A model generated the notes under the pieces. The model saw only the letters and a program-made list of their open reading frames with translations, was not told the origin of the DNA and did not search any database. The translations under genes were made by a program, and so were the position numbers. Below are positions 23,410-30,665 of a stretch of DNA of 34,821 nt, piece by piece. Origin of the DNA: an uncultured Eubacteriales bacterium. GTDB lineage: Bacteria > Bacillota > Clostridia > Christensenellales > Aristaeellaceae. Position 1 is the first letter of the stretch; each line of letters opens with the position of its first letter. The stretch is from assembly GCA_900542445.1 (NCBI GenBank), contig UQNN01000022.1:1-34821 (forward strand), read 5' to 3'.

Positions 23410-23438
23410 TTGACAAGAAGCTGACAGCTCATTATAAT
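23410..23438 (+). promoter_or_regulatory. Perfect-consensus sigma-A promoter of the prsA-like gene
   Basis: TTGACA (23410-23415), exactly 17 bp and TATAAT (23433-23438). It predicts strong constitutive expression of the downstream lipoprotein. Confidence 0.92.
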
Positions 23439-23484
23439 TAGTCGTATATTGCCGAGTAGAGGCTGAAAGGAAGAGAGAACGAAC

Positions 23485-24969
23485 ATGAATAAGAGATTCG
23501 CGCTGATTGCGTTGCTGCTTGCGGCTGTGATGCTGCTTTCTGGCTGCAACCTGATCGGCCACGACGACGAACTCGACGGTGCGCAGGTTGTGGCGACGGT
23601 GGAGACCAATCAGGGCAGCACCGAAATCACCAAGGCGGAATGGGAAGCTTACCGGGATTATCTGGCCAGCTACTATCAGCAGTATTATCAGCAGTACTTT
23701 GGCGTGACCATGCAGCTGACCGACGACGACGTGAAGGCCTATGGCGACGCGGCTGTCGAGCAGATGATTGAGAGCGTCGTGCTTCAGGATAAGATGAAGG
23801 AACTGGGCTTTGAGCCCCTGCCGGAAGAGGATGCCGCCGACGTGGAGAGCTACGCCGACAGCATGTTCAGCTTCTATAAGCTGATGATCCGTCATCAGAA
23901 CTATCCGGATCTGGAAACCGTCGAGGAAGAGGAAGCGCGCATTGTTGCGGCAACCGCCGACGAGGCCACCGGAGCTGAGGCGGAGGAAATCGAGCGCAAG
24001 GCGACCGTGACCAACGATCAGCTCGACGAGATGCTGACCAATGATCTGAATACCGTCGGCTATACCCGCGAGTACTTCGTGCAGAACCAGACGGCCAGCG
24101 TGCAGCGTGAGAAGATTCGCGAATACGCGGCTAAGGATGTCGAAGTGACCGACGATCAGGTGAAGGAAGAGTTTGACAAGCGCGTAGCTTCTCAGAAGGA
24201 GAGCTATGATGCGAATCCGGCCGGTTATGTGACCGCCGAGAATAACGGCACGACGAATTACTATGTGCCGGAAGGCTACCGCGGCGTGAAGAACCTGCTG
24301 ATTCGTTTCAGCGACGAGAAGCAGAGCGAAATCAGCGATCTGAACAGCGCGATTTCCACGGCCAACACCACCATCAGCGATGCGCAGAGCCAGCTCGACG
24401 ATCTCAAGGCTGAGGATACGTCTTCCTATGATGAAGAGACTAAGGCCAGCTATGACGAGCAGGTTGCGGCGCTGGAGGAAACCCTTGCGACTGCGCAGAC
24501 GACGCTTGACGAGTCCAGCGCGAAGCTGGAGACTGTGACCGCCGAGGCGTATGACGAGATTCTGGCGACGGCTGAGGATGTGCTTGCCCGTGCGCAGGCT
24601 GGCGAAGACTTTGACAGCATGATCGAGACCTATGGCCAGGACACCGGCATGAACAACGAGCCGAACAAGAGCCGCGGTTATCTGGTCTGCGACGGTCTGT
24701 CCATCTATGAGCAGAGCTTCCAGGATGCCGCGATGGCGCTTGAAAAGGTTGGCGACGTGTCTGCCGAACTGGTGAAGACGAGCTACGGCTATCACATCCT
24801 CCAGTACGCGACGGACATTGCTGCGGGCGAGGTCGAATACACCGACGAGATCAAGAGCAATATCTACGATACGCTGCTCTCCGACGCGAAGGATGCCGCC
24901 TATGAGGCTGCTGTGACGCAGTGGGTTTCCGAGGCGAAAGTCACGACGAACTCGAAGGTCATGAAGTAA
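23485..24969 (+). CDS. prsA: PrsA/SurA-like foldase lipoprotein with parvulin domain
   Basis: An extracytoplasmic peptidyl-prolyl isomerase that helps fold secreted proteins. A lipoprotein signal is clear: MNKRFAL, a hydrophobic core, and lipobox LSGC with C21. An acidic SurA-N-like helical region follows (about 45-255). The parvulin-type domain starts with YRGVKNLLIRF (about 265-276). It is interrupted by about 75 residues of heptad-like, Ser/Ala/Glu-rich sequence (about 277-352), then resumes with VLARAQAGEDFDSMIETYGQDT and closes with LVKTSYGYHILQYA (about 430-440). At 494 aa it is longer than Bacillus PrsA (about 290). It is a single-gene unit with its own strong promoter and terminator. 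Some expected catalytic residues are not obvious, so it may be chiefly a chaperone. Confidence 0.85.
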   Translation: MNKRFALIALLLAAVMLLSGCNLIGHDDELDGAQVVATVETNQGSTEITKAEWEAYRDYLASYYQQYYQQYFGVTMQLTDDDVKAYGDAAVEQMIESVVLQDKMKELGFEPLPEEDAADVESYADSMFSFYKLMIRHQNYPDLETVEEEEARIVAATADEATGAEAEEIERKATVTNDQLDEMLTNDLNTVGYTREYFVQNQTASVQREKIREYAAKDVEVTDDQVKEEFDKRVASQKESYDANPAGYVTAENNGTTNYYVPEGYRGVKNLLIRFSDEKQSEISDLNSAISTANTTISDAQSQLDDLKAEDTSSYDEETKASYDEQVAALEETLATAQTTLDESSAKLETVTAEAYDEILATAEDVLARAQAGEDFDSMIETYGQDTGMNNEPNKSRGYLVCDGLSIYEQSFQDAAMALEKVGDVSAELVKTSYGYHILQYATDIAAGEVEYTDEIKSNIYDTLLSDAKDAAYEAAVTQWVSEAKVTTNSKVMK

Positions 24970-24986
24970 TATTTCATACGGATAAG

Positions 24987-25019
24987 GAACGCTGCATCAA
25001 ACGGTGCGGCGTTCTTTTT
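24987..25019 (+). terminator. Terminator after the prsA-like gene
   Basis: GAACGCTGCA (24987-24996) pairs with TGCGGCGTTC (25005-25014), 10 bp with one wobble, followed by five T. Confidence 0.92.
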
Positions 25020-25031
25020 ATTGGGATGAAA

Positions 25032-25062
25032 AGAATAGGAAGGAATGCTTTCGCTCAAAATA
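25032..25062 (+). promoter_or_regulatory. Candidate sigma-G promoter of spoVAD-spoVAE
   Basis: AGAATA (25032-25037), 18 bp and CAAAATA (25056-25062) resemble the forespore sigma-G pattern (TGnATA ... CATAMTA) with one mismatch in each box. spoVA operons are sigma-G-dependent in relatives, so the position makes sense. Confidence 0.35.
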
Positions 25063-25088
25063 ACCGCAAAAGGAACGGGGGCATTCGC

Positions 25089-25148
25089 ATGAGCATGAAC
25101 AGCGGGAAGCGAAATTTGGCCTCAGGCGCAGCGGAGGTGGAACAATGA
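25089..25148 (+). CDS. Possible 19-codon upstream ORF overlapping spoVAD
   Basis: ATG at 25089, with GGGGG 7 nt upstream, opens a frame encoding MSMNSGKRNLASGAAEVEQ. Its stop (25146-25148) overlaps the spoVAD start (ATGA). It occupies the place where spoVAC usually lies. It could be a leader peptide for translational coupling or a chance frame; no homology is recognised. Confidence 0.3.
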   Translation: MSMNSGKRNLASGAAEVEQ

Positions 25149-26182
25149 GCAAAAGAATCGGAGCACAGACGGTGGCGCTTCCATCAAAACCCGGCCTGAT
25201 TGGCTGGGCAGGCATAGCGGGTCAGAAAGAAAAAGAAGGGCCTTACGGCGCGAAATTTGATCAGATCATCCCGGATGAGCTGAACGGACAGCAGTCTTTT
25301 GAAAGCGCGGAACGCGCCATGCTTGAGCAGGCGATTACGCTTTGCGCGCGGAAGGCGGGAAAGCGGCTCGATGAAGTACAGATGCTGCTTTCCGGCGATT
25401 TGCTGAATCAAATCGTTTCGGCAGGATTTGCGGCGCGCAGCCTCGGCATTCCGTTTTACGGGCTGTATGGCGCATGCTCTACCATGTCTGAATCGTTGTC
25501 CATCGGCGGCATGCTGGCAGACGGCGGCTTTGCTGACCGCCTGATTTGCGCGACATGCAGCCACTTTTGCACAGCTGAGAGACAGTACCGCGCGCCGCTG
25601 GAACTTGGCAACCAGCGCCCCCCGACCGCGCAATGGACGGTCACAGGCGCGGGAGCGGTGATGGTTGCGAGCGGCGACAGCGCCGGTCAGGCCAAAGCTG
25701 TTTTGACCCATACGACCTGCGGGCGCGTGATCGATTTGGGAATTACGGATGCGAACAACATGGGCGCGGCGATGGCGCCTGCCGCTTGTGAAACGCTTGC
25801 GACGCATTTTTGCGATATGGGCCGCGGATTTGCGGACTATGATTTGATCGTTACGGGCGATTTGGGACATCTGGGGCGTGAGCTGCTGATTGAGTTGCTG
25901 CACGCAAAGAAGATCGACGTGGACGAAAACAAACTTTTTGACTGCGGATGCGAAATCTTTTCGGAAAGACAGGATACGCATTCCGGTGGAAGCGGCTGCG
26001 GGTGTGCGGCGAGTATGCTTTGCGCCCATCTCCTGCCGGAAATCGCAGCAGGACGACTGAGGCGCATTGTGTTCATGGCGACCGGGGCGCTGCTCAGCAC
26101 GACAACGAGCATGCAGGGCGAAAGCGTGCCGAGCGTGGCGCACGCCGTCGTCATCGAGCATCGGGGAGGGAAAGACATATGA
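25145..26182 (+). CDS. spoVAD: Stage V sporulation protein AD
   Basis: SpoVAD binds dipicolinic acid and is part of the SpoVA channel that loads Ca-DPA into the developing spore. The 345-aa protein has the thiolase-like fold of the family. Recognisable segments are KPGLIGWAGIAGQKEKEGPYG at the start, FYGLYGACSTMSESL in the middle, NMGAAMAPAACETL, and a C-terminal GALLSTTTSMQGESVPSVAHAV. An AGGTGG sequence precedes the ATG at 25145. Its stop overlaps the spoVAE start (ATGA). The usual upstream partner spoVAC is absent; a terminator and a lipoprotein gene lie there instead. Confidence 0.96.
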   Translation: MSKRIGAQTVALPSKPGLIGWAGIAGQKEKEGPYGAKFDQIIPDELNGQQSFESAERAMLEQAITLCARKAGKRLDEVQMLLSGDLLNQIVSAGFAARSLGIPFYGLYGACSTMSESLSIGGMLADGGFADRLICATCSHFCTAERQYRAPLELGNQRPPTAQWTVTGAGAVMVASGDSAGQAKAVLTHTTCGRVIDLGITDANNMGAAMAPAACETLATHFCDMGRGFADYDLIVTGDLGHLGRELLIELLHAKKIDVDENKLFDCGCEIFSERQDTHSGGSGCGCAASMLCAHLLPEIAAGRLRRIVFMATGALLSTTTSMQGESVPSVAHAVVIEHRGGKDI

Positions 26183-26550
26183 CGGAGATGATCCTGATGC
26201 TGATTAAGGCTTTTTTTATCGGCGGCCTGCTTTGTGCCATCGGACAGGTGTTGATCCTCAAAACCCAGCTGACGAGCGCGCGGATTCTGGTGGGCTATGT
26301 GACGGCGGGCGTGATTCTGGGCGCACTGGGGCTCTACAAGCCGATCATTGAGTTTGCAGGCGCCGGCGCAACCGTTCCACTGATGGGATTTGGTTATGCC
26401 TTAGCGCATGGCGCGATGGAAGGCGTGAAGGAAACAGGCATTCTCGGTGCGTTCACCGGCGGCGTGACAGCTGCGGCGGGCGGCATTTCGGCGGCAGTGC
26501 TGTTTGGGTACCTGGCGGCGATTCTTTTTAAACCGAAAATGAAAAGCTGA
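26179..26550 (+). CDS. spoVAE: Stage V sporulation protein AE (AEb type)
   Basis: An inner-spore-membrane component of the SpoVA DPA channel. The 123-aa protein has three to four hydrophobic helices and the family core IIEFAGAGATVPLMGFGYALAHGAMEG, ending in ILFKPKMKS. This is a close match to the SpoVAEb pattern. The start overlaps the spoVAD stop, and GGAGGG lies 9 nt upstream. A terminator follows, so the unit is spoVAD-spoVAE only. Confidence 0.94.
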   Translation: MTEMILMLIKAFFIGGLLCAIGQVLILKTQLTSARILVGYVTAGVILGALGLYKPIIEFAGAGATVPLMGFGYALAHGAMEGVKETGILGAFTGGVTAAAGGISAAVLFGYLAAILFKPKMKS

Positions 26551-26552
26551 TC

Positions 26553-26595
26553 AAGAACAGACCGGAGAACGAAACAAACCCCCCGGTCTGTTCTT
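26553..26595. terminator. Terminator after spoVAE
   Basis: Perfect 13-bp stem: AAGAACAGACCGG (26553-26565) with CCGGTCTGTTCTT (26583-26595), 17-nt loop. The T tract after it is short. Confidence 0.75.
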
Positions 26596-26637
26596 AAACT
26601 TTGAACGTGGGTTTGCATGATGCCATGCCGCTGCATA

Positions 26638-26667
26638 TTGCGCATACGGGATAAAATGCGGTATAAT
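26638..26667 (+). promoter_or_regulatory. Sigma-A promoter of the dprA-like/methionine operon
   Basis: TTGCGC (26638-26643), 18 bp and TATAAT (26662-26667). The untranslated leader is under 40 nt, so there is no room for a SAM or B12 riboswitch between promoter and first gene. Confidence 0.75.
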
Positions 26668-26702
26668 AATTTCATTATGCGGAAAAAGGAGCGTGAAACG
26701 GC

Positions 26703-27629
26703 ATGACGGAAAAGCTGATGGAAACTGCATGCGCCAGATTGTGCCTGCTTACGCATATCGCGTGGGATTCGAGCCTGCCGCCGCCCCTTTCGCGTCCAGC
26801 CGTACATCGCTTAATAGAGAGCGGCGCATTATCCGGACTGGTTCTTCGTGAAACGCCAAGCATATCAAAAGCGACATATGATCGCGCTCAAATGCTGCTT
26901 ACACGTGCGAAAAACGCTTCTTTAGAGATAAAAAACTATGAGAAACGCGGGTATCGTCTGCTTCTGCCAGAAGAAAAGCATTGGCCGACAGCGCTGCACA
27001 AATTGGGCAATCAGGAACCTTTATTCCTTTTTACAAAAGGAACGAGAGAAATATTCAATCGGAAAAAGGTTGCGGTAGCGGGCAGTCGAAAAATCGAATA
27101 TCGGACGGCAGGCGTTGCAGCGCGATTAGGCGAAAAAATGGCGGCTGAAAAGCTGGCCATGGTGTGTGGCGGCGCCTCTGGCGTAGACCAAATCGCGCAG
27201 GATGCTCTTCTGGATGCAGGCGGCGTTTTAATCCTGATTCCAGCGGTTGAAGCGGACCAGATCTGCCGCAGAAAAAGGGAAGCGGAAGCTCTAAAAAAGA
27301 GACGATTGCTCCTGGTTTGCGAGACATTGCCGGATGCGCCTTTCTCTGCGCAGAAAGCGCTTATGCGCAATCACACAATCTATGCAATGGGACGGGCGGC
27401 AATCGTTGTTGCGTCAAGAAAGAACGTGGGCGGAAGCTGGCATGGCGCAACAGATTGTTTGCGAGACGGCTTTTCGCCGGTTTATGCGATTGATGAAACA
27501 GGGCGAGACTACGAAGGAAACCGCGCTTTGATCACGGAACATCATGCCAAACCGTTTGATCTTGAAAAAAGCATGAGACGACAGCTGGGTATAAAAGACA
27601 GAGAAAGAAGACGAATGTTGTGCAAGTGA
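26703..27629 (+). CDS. Divergent DprA/Smf-like (SLOG-fold) protein
   Basis: A 308-aa protein whose C-terminal two thirds follow the DprA Rossmann pattern. VAVAGSRKIEYRT corresponds to the GSR motif. CGGASGVDQIAQDALLDAGG corresponds to the usual SGxAxGID..AH..AL. ALMRNHTIYAMGRAAIVVAS stands for FxxRNRIIxGLS, and GGSWHGATDCLRDGFSPVYAI for the SGxLxTAxxA..GR.vfavPG end. DprA loads RecA on incoming single-stranded DNA, but the key motifs are altered. There is no C-terminal winged helix, and the N-terminus (about 1-80) is only loosely helical. Base composition looks more AT-rich than its neighbours. It overlaps the next gene by 10 bp and appears to head the methionine operon. It may be a paralogue with a nucleotide-sensing or other SLOG role. 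Confidence 0.75.
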   Translation: MTEKLMETACARLCLLTHIAWDSSLPPPLSRPAVHRLIESGALSGLVLRETPSISKATYDRAQMLLTRAKNASLEIKNYEKRGYRLLLPEEKHWPTALHKLGNQEPLFLFTKGTREIFNRKKVAVAGSRKIEYRTAGVAARLGEKMAAEKLAMVCGGASGVDQIAQDALLDAGGVLILIPAVEADQICRRKREAEALKKRRLLLVCETLPDAPFSAQKALMRNHTIYAMGRAAIVVASRKNVGGSWHGATDCLRDGFSPVYAIDETGRDYEGNRALITEHHAKPFDLEKSMRRQLGIKDRERRRMLCK

Positions 27630-28300
27630 CGCTGACGCAGATTCCCACACGCGAAATTCTGCATTTTCTCGGTTGGCACGGCACGCCGGTTGAGCCGGGA
27701 CTGATGGAAACCATCAAACGGTTTCAAGAGAAAGTGATTCGCAAGATCGAGCCGCGCGTTGTTGTGCGGGAATTTGAGCTTTTGCCTGACGGAACGCTGG
27801 CTCATACCCATTTTTTGCCGCTGGGAAAGGATGTTCCCGCCATGCTGTCCGACTGTCGGTCGGCTGTTTTGCTGGCGGCAACGCTGGGCGCGGAGAGCGA
27901 ACGCATGCTCCTTCGGGAACAGTCACGAAGCGCGGCGGATGCATTGATTCTCGATGCGGTGCTCAGCGCGGCGGTTGAAGCGGTCTGCGATGAACAGGAA
28001 GAGCGCTTGCGCGGCGAATTTGCAGAACGGAGCTTGTTTTTAACGGATCGATTCAGTCCCGGATACGGAGACATGCCGATAGCGCAGTCCAGGGAAATCT
28101 GCGAAGTTTTAAATACGGGGCGGGCAATCGGCTTGACGGTCAGCCAAAGCGGTATTTTGATGCCTCGAAAATCAGTGACGGCTGTGATGGGCGTCAGCCG
28201 AACGGCGGTTCAACTTAGAAAAAAGGGTTGTGAAGGGTGCTCGGCGCGGCAAACCTGCGCGTTTGCGCGGTACAGAAAACAGATGGAGGAATGGCAATGA
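27620..28300 (+). CDS. MetH activation (SAM-binding) domain protein
   Basis: Standalone reactivation module for cobalamin-dependent methionine synthase. It binds S-adenosylmethionine and lets cob(II)alamin be reductively methylated back to active form. In the 226-aa protein, RFSPGYGDMPIAQSREIC and the later GLTVSQSGILMPRKSVTAVMGV match the MetH activation domain, with the SAM-binding RxSPGYG at about 151-157. The C-terminus has a CEGCSARQTCAFARY cysteine cluster. Translation starts with GTG at 27620 inside the end of the DprA-like gene, and its stop overlaps the metH start. This supplies the part missing from the adjacent MetH. Confidence 0.9.
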   Translation: MQVTLTQIPTREILHFLGWHGTPVEPGLMETIKRFQEKVIRKIEPRVVVREFELLPDGTLAHTHFLPLGKDVPAMLSDCRSAVLLAATLGAESERMLLREQSRSAADALILDAVLSAAVEAVCDEQEERLRGEFAERSLFLTDRFSPGYGDMPIAQSREICEVLNTGRAIGLTVSQSGILMPRKSVTAVMGVSRTAVQLRKKGCEGCSARQTCAFARYRKQMEEWQ

Positions 28301-30648
28301 CATATACGAAAGCGATTACGCTGCTGGATGGCGCGATGGGCACGATGCTCCAGAGAGCGGGGCTGAAACTCGGCGACAGGCCGGAGACGCTTTCCATCAC
28401 GGCGGCGGATGTGGTGGAGAAGATCCAGCGGCAGTATGTACAGGCGGGAACACGTATGCTGCTGGCCAACACCTTCTGCGCCAACGCGCATAAGCTGGCC
28501 GGAACAGGATTTGACGTGGAAGAAGTGATCCGCGCGTCGGTTGCCGTAGCGAAGCGTGCCTGTTCGGGCACGGACGCGAAGGTATTGCTGGATGTCGGGC
28601 CTATCGGCGAGCTGCTTGAACCGCTGGGTACGCTCAAATTTGACGAAGCCTATGCGCTTTATGCGCAGATGATCCGCGCAGGCGCCGAAGCGGGCGCGGA
28701 AGGCGTCTTCTTTGAAACGTTTTCGGATTTAAACGAGCTTCGCGCGGGCGTTCTGGCGGCGAAGGAATGCTCAGATCTGCCGGTTTTTGCTTCTATGACG
28801 TTTGAAGCTTCCGGCCGCACGTTTCTGGGCTGCCGGGCGGATGCGGCGGCGATGGCGCTTGACGCGCTGGGCGTGGATGCGCTGGGCGTGAACTGTTCGC
28901 TTGGACCGAAGGAAATCGCGCCCATTCTCAAGGCGATGCGCGCCTGCACCAATCTTCCGCTGATTCTCAAACCGAATGCCGGTCTGCCCGATCCGGAAAC
29001 AGGCGTTTATCGCACCACGCCTGAAGAGTTTGCGCAGGACTGCGCGGCGCTGACGGACGTTGGCGCGGCGTATATCGGCGGTTGCTGCGGCACGACGCCC
29101 GCATTCATTGAGGCGCTGAACGCGGCGCTTGCGGGAAGAACGGCGAGCTGGAACGAAAAGACCGTGCGCGGCATCTGTTCGGCGGGCGAAATCTGCGAAT
29201 TTGGCAAAGGCGTGCGCGTCATCGGCGAGAGGATCAATCCGACAGGCAAAAAGCGTTTTCAGCAGGCGCTTCGTGAAAACGATATGAATTATATCGTCGC
29301 GCAGGCGGTCGAGCAGGCTGAGGCGGGCGCGCAGATTCTGGATGTGAACGTCGGTCTGCCGGATATCGATGAGCCGGAGACTATGCGCCGCGTGGTAACG
29401 GCTATCGGCGGCGCGGTAAGCCTGCCGCTGCAAATCGATTCCTCCAATCCGAAAGCGATCGAGGCGGGTTTGCGCGCCGCGCCAGGCAAGTGTCTGGTCA
29501 ACAGCGTGAACGCGTCGCGCACATCGCTGGAAACCGTGCTCCCGATTGCGAAAAAGTATGGCGCGGCGATTGTCGGCCTGGCGCTGGGCGAAAACGGCCT
29601 GCCGACAACCAGCGAAGAGCGTCTGGGCTTTGCGCGCACCATTTTAAACGCGGCGCTGGGAGCGGGCATTGCGCGGGAAGATGTGGCGATTGACTGCCTG
29701 ACGCTGACGGTTTCCGCTCAGCAGGATCAGGTGAAACAGACGCTTGAAGCGGTTGCCCGTGTGCGCAACGAAATGGGGCTGGAAACGGTGCTGGGCGTGT
29801 CCAACATTTCCTTCGGCCTGCCGCAGAGAACGCTTGTCACGCAGGCGTTTTTGACGCAGGCCATTCAAAGCGGGCTGACCCTGCCGATCATCAATCCCAA
29901 TCAAAAGGACATGATGGATGCGGTGGATGCGTGCCGGGTGCTCAGCGGCGAAGATGTGCATTGCGCGGCCTATATTGAGCGGCACGCGGCGCAGATCAAG
30001 CCCCAGACGGGCATTCAAACGGGCGCAAAACTCTCGATTGAAGAGGCGATTGCCAAGGGGCTTCGCGATGAATCGGCGGCGGCTGCGCGCGAGTTGCTGG
30101 CCGTTATGCCTCCGCTTGACGTGGTGGAACAGAAGCTGATTCCGGCGCTTGATGCGGTGGGCGAGCAATATGAAAAGCAGATCATCTTTCTGCCGCAGCT
30201 GATGAATGCTGCGGCGGCTTCCGGCGCGGCGTTTGACGAGGTACGCCGCGTTATCGAGCGGAGCGGCGCGGCGGGCGAAGGCAAAGGGCCGATTGTGCTG
30301 GCGACGGTTGAAGGCGATATCCACGATATCGGCAAAAATATCGTCAAAACCGTGCTGGAAAACTATGGCTTCCATGTCATTGATTTGGGGCGCGACGTGC
30401 CTGCGGACCGCGTGGTGGAAGCAGTGAAGCAATACGGCGCGAAGGTTGTCGGCCTTTCCGCACTGATGACCACAACCGTGCCCAGCATGGAAAAGACGAT
30501 TGCGCGCCTGCATGAAAACGGTCTTTTCGTGCCGGTGATCGTTGGCGGCGCAGTGCTTACGCCGGATTACGCGAAGAAAATCGGTGCGGATTATTACGCC
30601 AGAGATGCAAAGCAGTCAGCGGATATTGCCAAATCGATTCTCGGCTGA
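28297..30648 (+). CDS. metH: Cobalamin-dependent methionine synthase, lacking the activation domain
   Basis: Transfers methyl from 5-methyltetrahydrofolate to homocysteine through methylcobalamin. Domain order in 783 aa: homocysteine-binding barrel (about 1-290) with DGAMGTML, GVNCSLG and the zinc motif GGCCGTTP; pterin-binding barrel (about 310-570) with VIGERINPTGKK, ILDVNVGLPD and INPNQKDMMDA; cobalamin-binding cap (about 585-665); and the B12 Rossmann domain with DIHDIGKN, where His676 is the cobalt ligand. The C-terminal activation domain is absent and encoded just upstream. The ATG at 28297 overlaps the preceding stop, behind GGAGG. The 783-aa length is normal for this split type. Confidence 0.96.
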   Translation: MTYTKAITLLDGAMGTMLQRAGLKLGDRPETLSITAADVVEKIQRQYVQAGTRMLLANTFCANAHKLAGTGFDVEEVIRASVAVAKRACSGTDAKVLLDVGPIGELLEPLGTLKFDEAYALYAQMIRAGAEAGAEGVFFETFSDLNELRAGVLAAKECSDLPVFASMTFEASGRTFLGCRADAAAMALDALGVDALGVNCSLGPKEIAPILKAMRACTNLPLILKPNAGLPDPETGVYRTTPEEFAQDCAALTDVGAAYIGGCCGTTPAFIEALNAALAGRTASWNEKTVRGICSAGEICEFGKGVRVIGERINPTGKKRFQQALRENDMNYIVAQAVEQAEAGAQILDVNVGLPDIDEPETMRRVVTAIGGAVSLPLQIDSSNPKAIEAGLRAAPGKCLVNSVNASRTSLETVLPIAKKYGAAIVGLALGENGLPTTSEERLGFARTILNAALGAGIAREDVAIDCLTLTVSAQQDQVKQTLEAVARVRNEMGLETVLGVSNISFGLPQRTLVTQAFLTQAIQSGLTLPIINPNQKDMMDAVDACRVLSGEDVHCAAYIERHAAQIKPQTGIQTGAKLSIEEAIAKGLRDESAAAARELLAVMPPLDVVEQKLIPALDAVGEQYEKQIIFLPQLMNAAAASGAAFDEVRRVIERSGAAGEGKGPIVLATVEGDIHDIGKNIVKTVLENYGFHVIDLGRDVPADRVVEAVKQYGAKVVGLSALMTTTVPSMEKTIARLHENGLFVPVIVGGAVLTPDYAKKIGADYYARDAKQSADIAKSILG

Positions 30649-30665
30649 TGCAAATGGAGAAAAAC

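Noticed and set aside
26703..27629. Anti-phage defence island around the DprA/SLOG-like gene
   Set aside because: Neighbours are spoVA and methionine-synthesis genes; no nuclease, helicase, TIR or toxin gene is adjacent.
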